From Mesostigma viride (taxonomy: Eukaryota > Streptophyta > Mesostigmatophyceae > Mesostigmatales > Mesostigmataceae), in the NCBI GenBank assembly GCA_009746045.1, contig RPFO01000253.1, positions 126,001 through 190,000 on the forward strand: 64,000 bases of DNA. The letters are read 5' to 3'. The position numbers and the translations under genes are program-made. The notes below the pieces were generated by a model. It saw nothing but the letters and a program-made list of their open reading frames with translations. It made no database searches and was not told the DNA's origin. Positions 22,601 through 34,600 of the stretch are shown piece by piece; the stretch's first letter is position 1; each line of letters begins with the position of its first letter.

Positions 22601-25600
22601 AGCCGGAGGAGGATGAGGACGAGGAGGAGGAGGGCATGTACGACGACGATGAGATGATGGAGGACCCCTGGCCGGACCCCAGGGTGATCGAGGTGCGCTG
22701 GCGTGACGGGTTGGAGCCGCTGGATGCGCTTGGAGCGGGCGGTGCGGGGCGCATCCAGCTCATCCCACCGCGCGGGGGCGGGGGGCGCAACCCGGGCGGG
22801 CACGGGGGGCGCGCCACCGCGGCCCTTCAACAGCGCGCGCTGGGAATGATCACCGACCAGCTGCTTATGTCGCAGATGCGCAGGGGGAGGGGCGGGGGCA
22901 GCGGCGCAGGGGGGCGTGCGGGGGGGGCCGGCGCGGATCGCCGCTACCCGCCGCGCTTGCTCGCGGGAGACCCTGCGCCGGCCCCTGGTCGCCGGCGCAG
23001 TGGCAACCACCATCCAATGCTGACGCGCCCAGCCCAAGCCCCTGCGCGTGGGGCGCAGGGCGGCGCCGGTGGGGCCGACGCGGCCACGGGGCGAGGGGTC
23101 GCCACTGAGTACACCAACATGCTCGGCGCGGCGCTGAGTGGGGGAGTGCTCTCGGACCTCCTCTTGGGTGGAGCTGGGGGTGGGGCGGGGGCGGACCCCC
23201 TGAACGCCGGCCTGGGCGGCCCCGGGTACTACCTGTTTGATGCGCCACTGCTCATGGATCGCGGACTGGGCGGCGGCGGTGGCGCAGGGGGCGCCCTGCG
23301 GGGAGGGTATGGGATGGGTGGGTGGGCCGGGCTGGGTGGGGCCGCCGGTGGGCCGGGCCGGGCCAACCAGGCCAACGCCCTCATGGAGCTGGGGCTGGAT
23401 ACCATCATGCTCATGGGCGGGCGGGGGGCCGGGGGGGCGGATCTAGGAGGTGGCGCAGCTGGCTGGGGGGAGGATGGTGGCGGTGGCGGCGCGAACGTGG
23501 CGGCGTTGGCGGGCAGCTTGGAGGGCCACTTGGTGGAGTCCCTGCGCTCACTCTCCGTTCGCAACTCGGGGGCAGGGACCGCGACGACCAATGCTACCGC
23601 GGGGGCGGGGGCCAGAAGCGACAACGCGCAGGATGGGCGTGCAGGTGTCATGCCGGCGGCTGCGGGTGCATCCGCCGGCTCGGGCGGGTCGGGAGCGGAG
23701 GCCAGGGCGGGGCCATCGTCGCGACCGTCCCAACAAACAGGTGCTGGCACGAGCGCTACCGGCACAGCGGCCGCACGGCCCGCAGAGGCATCGTCGGCTG
23801 CAGCAGCAGCAGCAGCAGCCAACATTCCAGCGGGTGGCTCCCAGGCGGCGCCGCCCGCAGCCGCGTCGACCGCAGAAACGTCATCGACGCAGGCCCAGCC
23901 CACACCTGGAGGCGCAACGGTGCAAGGCACCAGCAATAGTGGGCAACCACAACCGCCGCAACCTCCCGCCGGCAACATCACGCTAGAGGACCTGGCAGCG
24001 TTGCTGCGGACCGTGCAGGAAGCCGCCACGGCCGCACTGGGAACCAGCAGCTCTGGCGTGCTGGCGTCAGCCGCCGTGACGGATGCAGGTGCGGTCGCGG
24101 CGGCAGGGACGGATGCCACCATGGCTGAGGCAGGGGCCAGGGAGGTGGCGCACGATGGCAGCCAGGTGTGCCCTACCAGCACGGGCACGGGTGCTGCGCC
24201 CACCATGATGGCAGGCGTGCAGGCCAGCGGGGCAGCCAAAAACAATGGGGTGGTGGCTCCGTCCCCAATCCGTCCCGGTGTGTCCGTGGCGGGGGCAACA
24301 TCGGGAGCTTCTGCGGGCGGGGCTTCGAGTCCCCACGTCCCTGGTGAGGCGGCTGGCAGGGTGGCCACGCGGGCACGCGTGATGGGCGCGGGAATCAGCA
24401 TGGGCAATACGTCTGCGTCATCAGGGGCAGCAGCAGCAGCAGCAGCAGCAGGGGCGGCGGCCAGTGGCGCAGCTGCGGGTGCCACCCCCTCGTCCCCGTT
24501 GGCTTCACCTTCGTCCTCGTTGCTGCGGGGCATTGACCCCGCGTTTTTGGAGGCACTGCCGCCAGAGCTGCGCGCCGAGGTGCTGGGCCAGCAGGGCGCG
24601 CTGATGTCCGGGCGAAGGGGCACGCATGGCCACGGTGCCCGCCCAGCGACCCCAGCAGCGACAAGCGTAACACCAGCGGTGGCTGGGAGCGCTGGCACGG
24701 CGGGGGCGGAACTGGCTGGTCTGGCTCGCCCAGCGGTCGGTAATGCTACCGAGGGCGGCCTCACCAGGGTGGCCGCACCAGGCAGCAGCGCAGCCGCAGC
24801 ATCAGCCGGGGGTGCGCCCACAGTGGGTGCCTCCTCTGAGGCCGTTTCTTCTACTGGCGCCGTATCAGGGGCAGCCGCGCCACCGCCGGCACCGGCGCCA
24901 CCACCGCCAGCATCCACCACGGCGGCAGTCGCGGCCATGGATGACGTGCTCCTGGGGATTGGGGCTCAGCTTGACCCTGAATTTCTCGCAGCGCTGCCCC
25001 CCGACATCGCGGCCGAGGTGCTGGAGAACCAGCGGGCGGTAACGCTGGCGTTGCAGATGCAGCAGCAGCAGCAGCAGAGGGAGGCGGCGGCGGGTGCAGG
25101 GGGGGCGGCTGGGGCGGGGGCGGCAACTGGGGCGGGGGCCAGCAGCGGGGGGCCTTTGGACATGGACAGTGCCTCGATTCTGGCGACTTTTCCACCAGAG
25201 CTGCGTGAGGAGGTGGGTGAGGGGTTTTAGTGAATGGGTATAATGAGCATGTGACGTGAACATGTATAATGAGCTCGTGTGATGAACAGGTCAAGAGGTT
25301 AGCACAGAGTATGCTGAGCGCGCACAATAAGCACGGCATAGTTAGTGCAAATCTCAGCGCTTTCGGCCAGCGTCTGTACCATGTAAGCGCTTTATCGGCT
25401 CTAGCACGAGGGGTCGGCATAACAGAGGGCCTTGTGCGAGCGTGACATCTACTCTCCAATATTGCCCGTGTCAGTCCATCACTTCTTTCTTACACTTCAC
25501 TGGCCACCCTCATTAAATAAAAAATGCCCGTATGACTTCAATTGACAAACATAGTCCCTTGATCATCAATTGTTCAATTGTTCAATTGTTCAATTGTTCA

Positions 25601-28600
25601 ATTGTTCAATTGTTCAATCGTTCACCCCGCATCCCGCCAGGTGCCTCTCTCCTCAGACAACTAGGTAACTCGTATACTGACAAACATAACCCCTTATGTC
25701 GTCTCCACCCCCGGACACCCCTCCAGGTTCTCCTCTCCTCGGACGAAGGCCTTCTCGCACAGCTCCCCCCCGCGATGGTCGCAGAGGCGCGCATGCTGCG
25801 GGAGCGAGAGGCACTCCACCACCGCGGGCAGACCGCGCGCCATGGCGGCACCCGACCCATCGCGGCTACCGCGAGGCGGTCCAGGGAGGACACGGGCGGC
25901 TCCTCGGCAGCGCTGCCTGCCGCGTGGCCTGAGGTCGCCCCTTCGCATGCCCAGCGATTGATGAATGGCGTCGGTGCCGCGGGGGGTTCTGCGCATCTCA
26001 TGGGGGGTGGCGGCGTTGGGGCGGCAGGCGGGCATGGGTTGGGGGCAGCAGCTGCGCCCGAGGAGCTAAGGGAAGCGGACGCCGAGGCTTTGTTGGACGC
26101 GTCGGCACTCAACGCGATCGTGCGGCTGCTACGGGTGGCCAAGGTAGGGCCACATTTGTTTGGGTCTGGCAATTGTTTTCATGGGCCATGGGGTGTGTGG
26201 CCAAGGTAAGGTGGGGCTTTGTGTGGCAAATGTGCGGCCTTATGTGGTAACGCATGCTGTGTGTGGCAGGTTTTTAGTGCATGGTGTATAGGCATGCTTG
26301 CTGGCCGAGGGCAAGGCCAAGATGTGCATGGACAAAGTATGATGGTGGTTACAATTGTGCGTGGCCAATGATTTGTGTGTGGCCAAGGTAGGGGCATGGG
26401 CTGCTTGACTGAAAGAGCGTGTGGCCATGGTGAAGCCATGTTGAGGGCCTTGGTAGCTGTGGCGTGGATATCGGGGAAGGAAACGAAAAGGACAAGATGA
26501 TACCTTGGCACAGGGGGGTGCACATTCTAGGCATCATGGGTTGAGCAGGTGCCGCCGCGGCGTCCCTCCTCCCCCCCCTTTGGTCCGTACTCTGCCATCC
26601 ACACGGAGGGGGTTTGCCCTTCCAACGCAGACCACGGCCACGCTGCCCATGCATGCACAAGCTCAGGCACCTGTCAGACAGCCATCCTTGATACCTCTCC
26701 ACACACTCTTAATACCATTCACCCTTGTTCCCCCCCTGCCCCCCTCCCCTCTCCTCCCCTGCCCCTCCCCCCCTCCACTCCCTCCCCTACCCTCCACTCC
26801 CCTCCCCTCCACTCCCCTCCCCTCTTTCCCCCCTCCCCCAGCCGCTGGGCAAGGGCCTCCTCCCGCGCCTCTTCCTCAACCTGTGCGCCAACCGGGGGGC
26901 GCGCCTCTTCCTGTTGCAGCAGCTGCTGGCCATGCTGCGACCCCCCACCACAAGTGCCAGCACCGGCACCAGCGCGGCCGCAAGGGGAGCTGCGGGCGAG
27001 ATGGGTGCGGACGCGATGACAACGTCGGCGACAACGGCAGCGGCGGCACCCTCGTCCGGTGGCCATTCCTTGCTTCCGTCTAGCGCGACCGCTGCGGCCG
27101 CGGCCGCTGCCGTAGAGGAGGAGCCTGTTCCGTTCCCCATCCTCCTCCCGGGGGGAGTGGCTGGGGAGAGCGGGGACGTGACAAACCCCAGCAGGGGGGT
27201 GGCTAGGGACCACAGCCACGGCGCCGCGTGCGGCTCCGTGGGTTCCCACTCCCGAGTGACTCGCATGGACGAAGACGGCGTCTCCGGAGCAGCCACTGCT
27301 TCTGCCGGGGAGCCGGCCCTGCTTGGAGCACAAGTGTCCGTCGGCACCCTACTCCCTGCCTCCGGTGCCACTGGCGGCCCGTCCCCCTTGGTCGCTCGTC
27401 GGGTCCTGGACATGCTCGTCTACCTGGCGCGGCACCAGCACAGCACGGCGGCGGTGTTCACCCACAGGTTTCCCACCGAGGCGTCTCTCCGCGCGGCCGC
27501 AAGGGGCCACGGGAAGCAGCCGCTGGCGCCGCCGGACGCACATGCGGCCGGCGGCGGAGATGCCGGCGGGAACAGCCTGTCAGATTACGCGAGCAACGCG
27601 GCCATATTCGCCGCCGCACGCCACGCCGGGGTGTTCCCCTTGCTCCTGCTGCTGCGGTTGCTAGCGGCGCCGCTGGCATCGCAGAACTCGGCCCCACTGG
27701 AGCAGTTGCTCTCCCTCTTGCAGGTCGTCCTGGGGAGCGGGTCAGGGGCGGACGGGAGTGCCAATGATATTCTGGCGGGGCTGCCTGGGGTCGCGGGGGG
27801 GCTGAATGACCCCCGTGGGCCAGGGCATCTCTCGGGCGTGGGCGGGCGCCGCAACCTGGGCCGGTTTGGTGGCGGCGGGCAGGGCGGCGGGAGGAATACG
27901 CGCCTGATGGACATCTCGATGGCCCGCCTGCAGGAAGACCCGATCGGGGCGCTCTTTGGGCTGTTCTCGCAGCAACAGCAGCAACAGACCAGGCATCACC
28001 AGGAGAGGCTGAGGCAGCGGCAGGGCTCAGCAGCGAGGCAGCCAGGGGGTGAAGGGGCGGGGGCCGCGGCGGCGACAGCTGGCGCTAGTGGGGAGAGGGG
28101 CTCGGGTGGTGCTGGGCCATCTTCGGCCGGTGGGGAAGGGGCGGGCGGTGCGGCCCCTGGCAGTGGTGCGGCGGGTGGCAGCAAGGCGGGTGGTCTACCT
28201 CCGGTGGAGAAGGGCGTTCGCGCCGCGCTGGAGAGTGTCCCTGAGAAATACCTGCGGCTGTTGCTGTCGATTCTCATCCAGGATGGGTAAGAGGGGGGGA
28301 CCTTTGTTGGGGCAAGGTACAGTCAATCGAGCGACAGAGGGAAGCCGATTTTTTTAATTTTTGGAAGCCGATGAGGATGTGTGGTAGCAAGAAACAAGTA
28401 TACGCACGTGCCTACTTCCGTGTGGATGGATGCAGCTGTCCGTGCCTGGACTAGGTAGCACGGGCGGCGTCTCGTTGCTAGGGCTGTGAGTGAGACATGG
28501 CTGTGGACTTTTCCCCAGCTCCCAGCCATCTGCTTTAGCATGCCATCCATGCCTTAGTTAATAATCCTCTTGTTGGCTGTTTCTCCTGTTATTGTAGAGT

Positions 28601-31600
28601 CGTACATGTAACACGCTGTCGTTTGAGATGGACATGTAACAAACGTTGCTCGCCAGACCACCGTTGAACCCACCTCTGAACCCACCTTCGAACTTTCTCT
28701 CTCCTGCCCCCCACACATGGTCCCCCCGATGTGCGCTCCTGCCTGCCTCCCCCATGGCCCCTCCAACCCCGATGGGCTTCCTGTGCTTCCTCACCACTCG
28801 TTCCCTCCCCCATCTCCTTCTCCGCAGCCTCTCGGAGGCGGTCTACACGGAAGCCGTGACCGTGCTCTGGATGGTCGCCCGTGAGGTGCCCGCCCACCGC
28901 CGCTTCTTCCTCACCGACATGGCGGCGGCGGTCGCGGCGCTCTCCCCCAGGGCCAGCGCGGAGCTCGACATGTTGGCTGCTGGCACACGGCTGGTCGGCG
29001 CCTTGACACCTGTCAGTGACGCCATCTTGCGCGTGCTCCAGCTGATCAACGCGCTCATCTCGATGGAGCAAGCGCTCATGGAGGCCGCCGCGAAGCAGGC
29101 CGCCACATCTTCCTCCGCGGCAGCCGCAGGAGCATCGGCAGCCCCCACAGGAGCGGCAGCAGCCACAACAGGCGCGGCAGCAGCGAGCTCCGGCCACCAG
29201 GCGGGGGGCGTCCAGGACTCGGCTACCGCAGTAGGGGCAACCCAGCCTGTCGGTACACCAGCAGCCACCCCGTCGGCACGGGCAGGTCCCGAGTCCGATG
29301 CCGCGGGGACAGCCAGCGGTTCTAATTCTGCCACACGCATGGACACTGATTCCGGCCCCGTGGCCGAGCCGTCTCGTCCCACGGCGGCGGCAGCTCCGCC
29401 TCCGGCCCACGTGGACAAGGGCAAGGGCCTCGCGCAGGAGCCCTCTGTGGCGGTTGCGGATGCCAGCGATGGTAGCTGTGTGGACCGAAGCGAGCCCGCC
29501 CCCTGGCAGGCCCAGCTGGCGTCCATCGTGTCGCAGCTCCAGTCGGCGCTCTCCCCCGTGTGGCAGGCGCTCTCCCGTTGCTGCTCCGTGATCGAGTCTC
29601 GATTAAGCGCCAGCGAGGCGGCCCGGTCCCGCTCGCTCGGCGTGCCCGCTCCCTCCTCCGCCAAGCCGCTTCCCTACGGGACGCAGCACGTGCTTCCCAT
29701 GGTGGAGGCCTTCTTTGTGCTGGCGCTTGTACAACAGAGGATCGCGGGAGCGGGCGGGGCCGCGGGCAAGGGCGGTGTCGTCGAGCCATCCGGGTCACAG
29801 GGTGGTACGGACGCAAGTGCGGGCGCCATGGTCACAAGGGCGGGAGGGGATACCCTCATGGCGGCGGCCTCTCCCTTGCCATCGCCCTCCGGGGGACCCT
29901 CCCCCGTCCACGACACTCGGGCTTATGGCGATGCGGGCGCGCCCTCGCCCGCGCTCCCGGCCCCCTTTGTCTCGTTCACGGAGAAGCACCGCAGCCTGCT
30001 CAACATGTTGGTGCGCCAGAACCCAGCGCTGCTCGAGGTGGGTGGCATGGATCGTTTTTTGTGCTTGTTGTGGTGCATGCAAGCAAGCAGGTGTTTTTTC
30101 TTAATCTGTGGACAAAACGTGTCCCCACGTCGCGCTGCACTCTCTTTCTGGTCCCTCGCAGACGTCACACGAATGTATGTGAGGGCTTGCGATGTATATG
30201 AGGGCTTGCGTTTTGATCATTGGCTGCGCGTGTGCGCGCAGGTTGGCTCATTTCTTGTCCTTTGTGTCCTATGTATGCACCCCTCCCCCAACCTTCCCTC
30301 CCACGGCCACCTTCCCGCCCGCCGCCCCCCCCCCCCCTCCCTCTCGTTCGCCCAACCCCCCTCCAGGGATCTCTCCGCGCGCTGGTGCAGTGCCCCCACC
30401 TGCTGGACTTTGACAACAAGCGCGCCCACTTCCACGCGCTGGTACGGCGCCAGCACGAGGAGAACCGCATGGCGGGGGGGGTCCACATTAGCGTGCGCCG
30501 CTCGCGCGTGCTCGAGGACAGCTTCTACCAGCTGCGCAAACGGAGGCCGGAGGAGCTCAAGGGGAAGCTGTCCGTGCAGTTCCAGGTGAGGGGCGCACCT
30601 GCGCCGACAAAAGATGTTTCATTGGTTGATGCTGCGCTGTCAGTGCTCCGTGACCTCTAACAAGTGCACTTTTGTTGGGCAAGTGTGTGCTGTGTTGGGC
30701 GGTCTCAGAGCACTAGCAAGGTGAGGTTTGCCGCGCAAGGCTTACCCTCCCTGCCTCCGATTATTAACACCTGAGTGCCCATCGGATGGCCCATTGCGGA
30801 TACCCCGTCGCGGTGTGTGCACCGGTATGCTTGCTTTCGTGCACCTGTGTGCCATGCGCCTGCCTCTTCCCTGCCGGAGTATTGCGTGCATGACGGTGGG
30901 CACTGTTCTTGCGCCTGGCGGTCGGTACTGTTCTGGCGCCTGACGGTCAGCACTGTTCTTGCTTGACCTCTACTTGTGTCCTGTTCTTGCGCCTGCCTGT
31001 CTACACTCCCCCCAAATCCCCCTTCATCCACAAATATGTGTCCACAGGGCGAGGAGGGCATCGACGCGGGCGGCCTCACGCGCGAGTGGTACCTGATTTT
31101 GTCGCGCGAGATCTTCAACGCCAACAACGCGCTCTTTGTGTGTGTCAACCAGGCGACATACCAGCCCAACCCAAACTCCCACTACCACCCGGAGCACCTC
31201 GACTACTTCAAGTTTGTGGGGCGCGTGGTACGTGGATGGGAGGAAGACCGAGAGGGGGGGGGGGGGGGGGGCCAATGTGACATGGGAAGCTAAGAGCAGG
31301 GATATGTGTGCAGACGCACTGGCGGGGTGGTATTGTCCACGTTTCTATTAGGTGTTGTGGAATGGAGGTTGCGTGATGGGGTACCAGCGTACCTGAGGAT
31401 GTGGTTTTTCATGATGGCTGTTGTGTGTATGCCTGCACCCATGAGCCCACCCTCCCATGAGTTAACCTTGTGGACGTCCGCATAAGCAGTGAGAGGGTTT
31501 CGTGTTTACTCCCCCACACACACATGCCCGGCTCACACGCCCCGTCCTCCTCGACCGATCGCCTGCCTGCACAGTGCACACACACAAAAAAAGAAACAAA

Positions 31601-34600
31601 CCCATGATGATTATAAAAGTGTTGCACGAATCCCTCCACGGGGATTCGGTTCCCACATATTGTCTCGTCTCAGTGCCCCTCGCCACCGGGTGGCCACACA
31701 CACTCCCCCACGCATGCACACTCACACAGATCCCCCCCACAACCCTTTACCCCGGCTCTATATGGGTATTGCCAACCCATGGCCTCGGCTCCATGTCTAT
31801 TGCGTCGCCAGGTGGCCAAGGCGCTGTACGACAACCAGCTGCTGGACATGTACTTCACGCGCTCCTTCTACAAGCACATCCTGGGCAGCCGCATCACATA
31901 CCACGATGTGGAGGCGATCGACCCAGAGTACTACAAGAACATCAAGTGGATGCTCGAGGTATAGTGACCATGGTGTAACTACAGTGACCTGTTGCTAGTA
32001 CCTTGGTACCGCCTACCACGACGTGGAAGCGATTAACCCAGAGAACTGCAAGAACATCAAGTGGATGCTCGAGCTATAGTGACCATGTTGTAACTATAGT
32101 GACCTGTTGCTAGTACCTTGGTACCACCTACCACGACGTGGAAGCGATTAACCCAGAGAACTACAAGATAATAAAGTGGATGCTCGAAGTATGGAGTGAC
32201 CCTGTTATGCCGGGTTCTGTGGTGGATGCAGCCGCGCATGAACGTCATTAACGATGCCCTAGTTTCTCACCTCGCATGTCTTGAAGCCATTTGGTTGCTG
32301 TTGCTTCTTGGCGAGTTTTCCGTTGGCTCACGTGCCTTATTGCACCCCCATTGTGTTGTCCTGTGGTCTGCCCCATCAGCTGGTGCTTGCAGAACGACAT
32401 CATGGACGTGCTGGACCTGACCTTTGCGTGCATCCCCCTCTTCCTGTAATAATGTGTTGGCCCCCCCTTCCGGATGCACCCCCCCCCCGCAGAACGACAT
32501 CACGGACGTGCTGGACCTGACCTTCACGGTCGAGGCGGACGAACAGGAGAAGATCCTGTTTGGCACCAGCAAGGTGAGGGCTGAGGGGGGGGAACAAGCG
32601 AAGATTCTGTTTGGCGTAGCAAGGTGAGGGGGGTAAACAAGGAAAGATCATGTTTGGAACCAGCAAGGTAAAGGGCCATAGCTGCTGTTTGAGAAACTGT
32701 TTGGCACCATCAAAATGAGGGGGGGCAACGGCCACAATGATTTCCATGACATGCTCATCGGTACTCCCTCATTGGCAGCTCACGCCGGGCCATGGGCGGA
32801 AGTAGGAAGTATCCAGCCACATGCTACGCCAATCGCAAGGGGATCATCCCAAAGCATCATCATCGTGAAAAGGTATATGCATTTAAATTTAGTATCATTG
32901 ATGGCAGCTGCTAGCATGCTGCATGACCTGCCAACCGCTTCGCATCCCCCCCCCCCCTGTTGCCCCCCTTTCCTCCCCCGCATCCGCCCCCCCCCCCCCC
33001 CCCGTTTCCACTGCATCATGCAAACTTCCCACCCACCCCACCCCTCCCCTGTTGTCAGCCCACACTTCACTCACCCTCTCTCACTCTTTTTTCTCGCGGG
33101 CACACACGCACACAAACCATGTCGACCCCCCCCTGCCCCCCCGCGGTCACCAGATCGTGGACCTCAAACCCAACGGGCGCAACATCCCCGTGACCGAGGC
33201 CAACAAGCGTGAGTACGTGGAGCTGATCACACAGCACCGCATGAGCACCAGCATCGGCCCGCAGATCACCGCGTTCCTCACGGGCTTCAACGAGCTCATC
33301 CCGCGGGAGATGATCTCCCTCTTCAACGACAAGGAGCTCGAGCTGCTCATCAGCGGGCTGCCGGAGATTGATGGTGGGTGGCGATACTCTATTCTGATAC
33401 AAACCAGAATGAGGATGTAAATAATTGTATCAAGGAGCTCGAGCTGCTCATCAGCGGGCTGCCGGAGATTGATGGTGGGTGCCGTTATTATATGTGTAGT
33501 AGTGTGTTATTCGTCTAAGTAACAGTGATAGAGGTTGCCATCTGTTGTTCCTAAACGCTCTCTTTGTGGTCGAAGCTCGTGGCTTGCTGTACTTTTTCCT
33601 ACCCTGTGCTGCTCTGCGTTTTGGGTGACTTGGTTTCATGAAACCCGTGCCTCATCTTTGATGCTGATGCGGTATTGCTGTTGCCCCGTACTTGATGCTG
33701 ATGTGGTATTGCTGTTGCCCCTTACTTGATGCTGATGTGGTATTGCTGTTGCCCCTTACTTGACACTGATGTGGTATTGCTGTTGCCCCTCGTTTGATGC
33801 TGATGTGGTATTGCCATTGCCCCTTGCTTGCTCCCTTTGGCCTCCAGTGGAGAACCTGCGCGCGAACACGGTGTACCAGGGCTACCTGCCCGGCTCGCCC
33901 GTCATCCAGTGGTTCTGGGACGTGGTCAAGGAGTTCAGCAAGGAGGACCTGGCGGCGCTGCTGCAGTTTGTCACCGGAACGTCCAAAGTGGGTCGGGGGT
34001 CAGCTTGTAGGGATACGGTGTAGGGTGCCAGCTTAGAGAGTGCAGGGTGGGGGGGATTATAGTGGGGGGTTACAGAGTGTAGGGTGTGAGTTTACGTGGC
34101 CATGTGCACGAGTGCTAGACATCCAAGGTGAGTGGAATGTGCATTTCCGGCCACTGACTGAGTGTTAAGTCGTTGTTGGCAATTAGACTGCGTGTCCACA
34201 CCCTTGCCTGACGGTAGGGTTCTATAATCCTACGAGCGCGCGTGATGCTCTTGCATGCACTACTGCGGCAAGGCATGTGCCGGGCATATGATGGCGTGGG
34301 CTTGGAATCATGCTGCCACCTCACGACAATGTCACGATAGCTCGCCAGCACTTCTCCGATTGGCGGAGTAGCACTTCCCATGCGTCACCATCATGGACCC
34401 TTGCTGTGGGCATGGTTGCTGGCAACGTGGAGGCTTGGTATACATTGTTTGACGTGTGTGGGCGTGTACTCTCTAGTGCAAGAAGAATTTTTCTTATTTG
34501 TCTGCATGCGTGCGTGCCTGTGTGCGCTACTGCTGGCTTGGTGATGGTCTTTCGGGGGGGGGGGGGGGCTTGGGGGGCTTGGGGGGCTTGGGGGGTGCCA

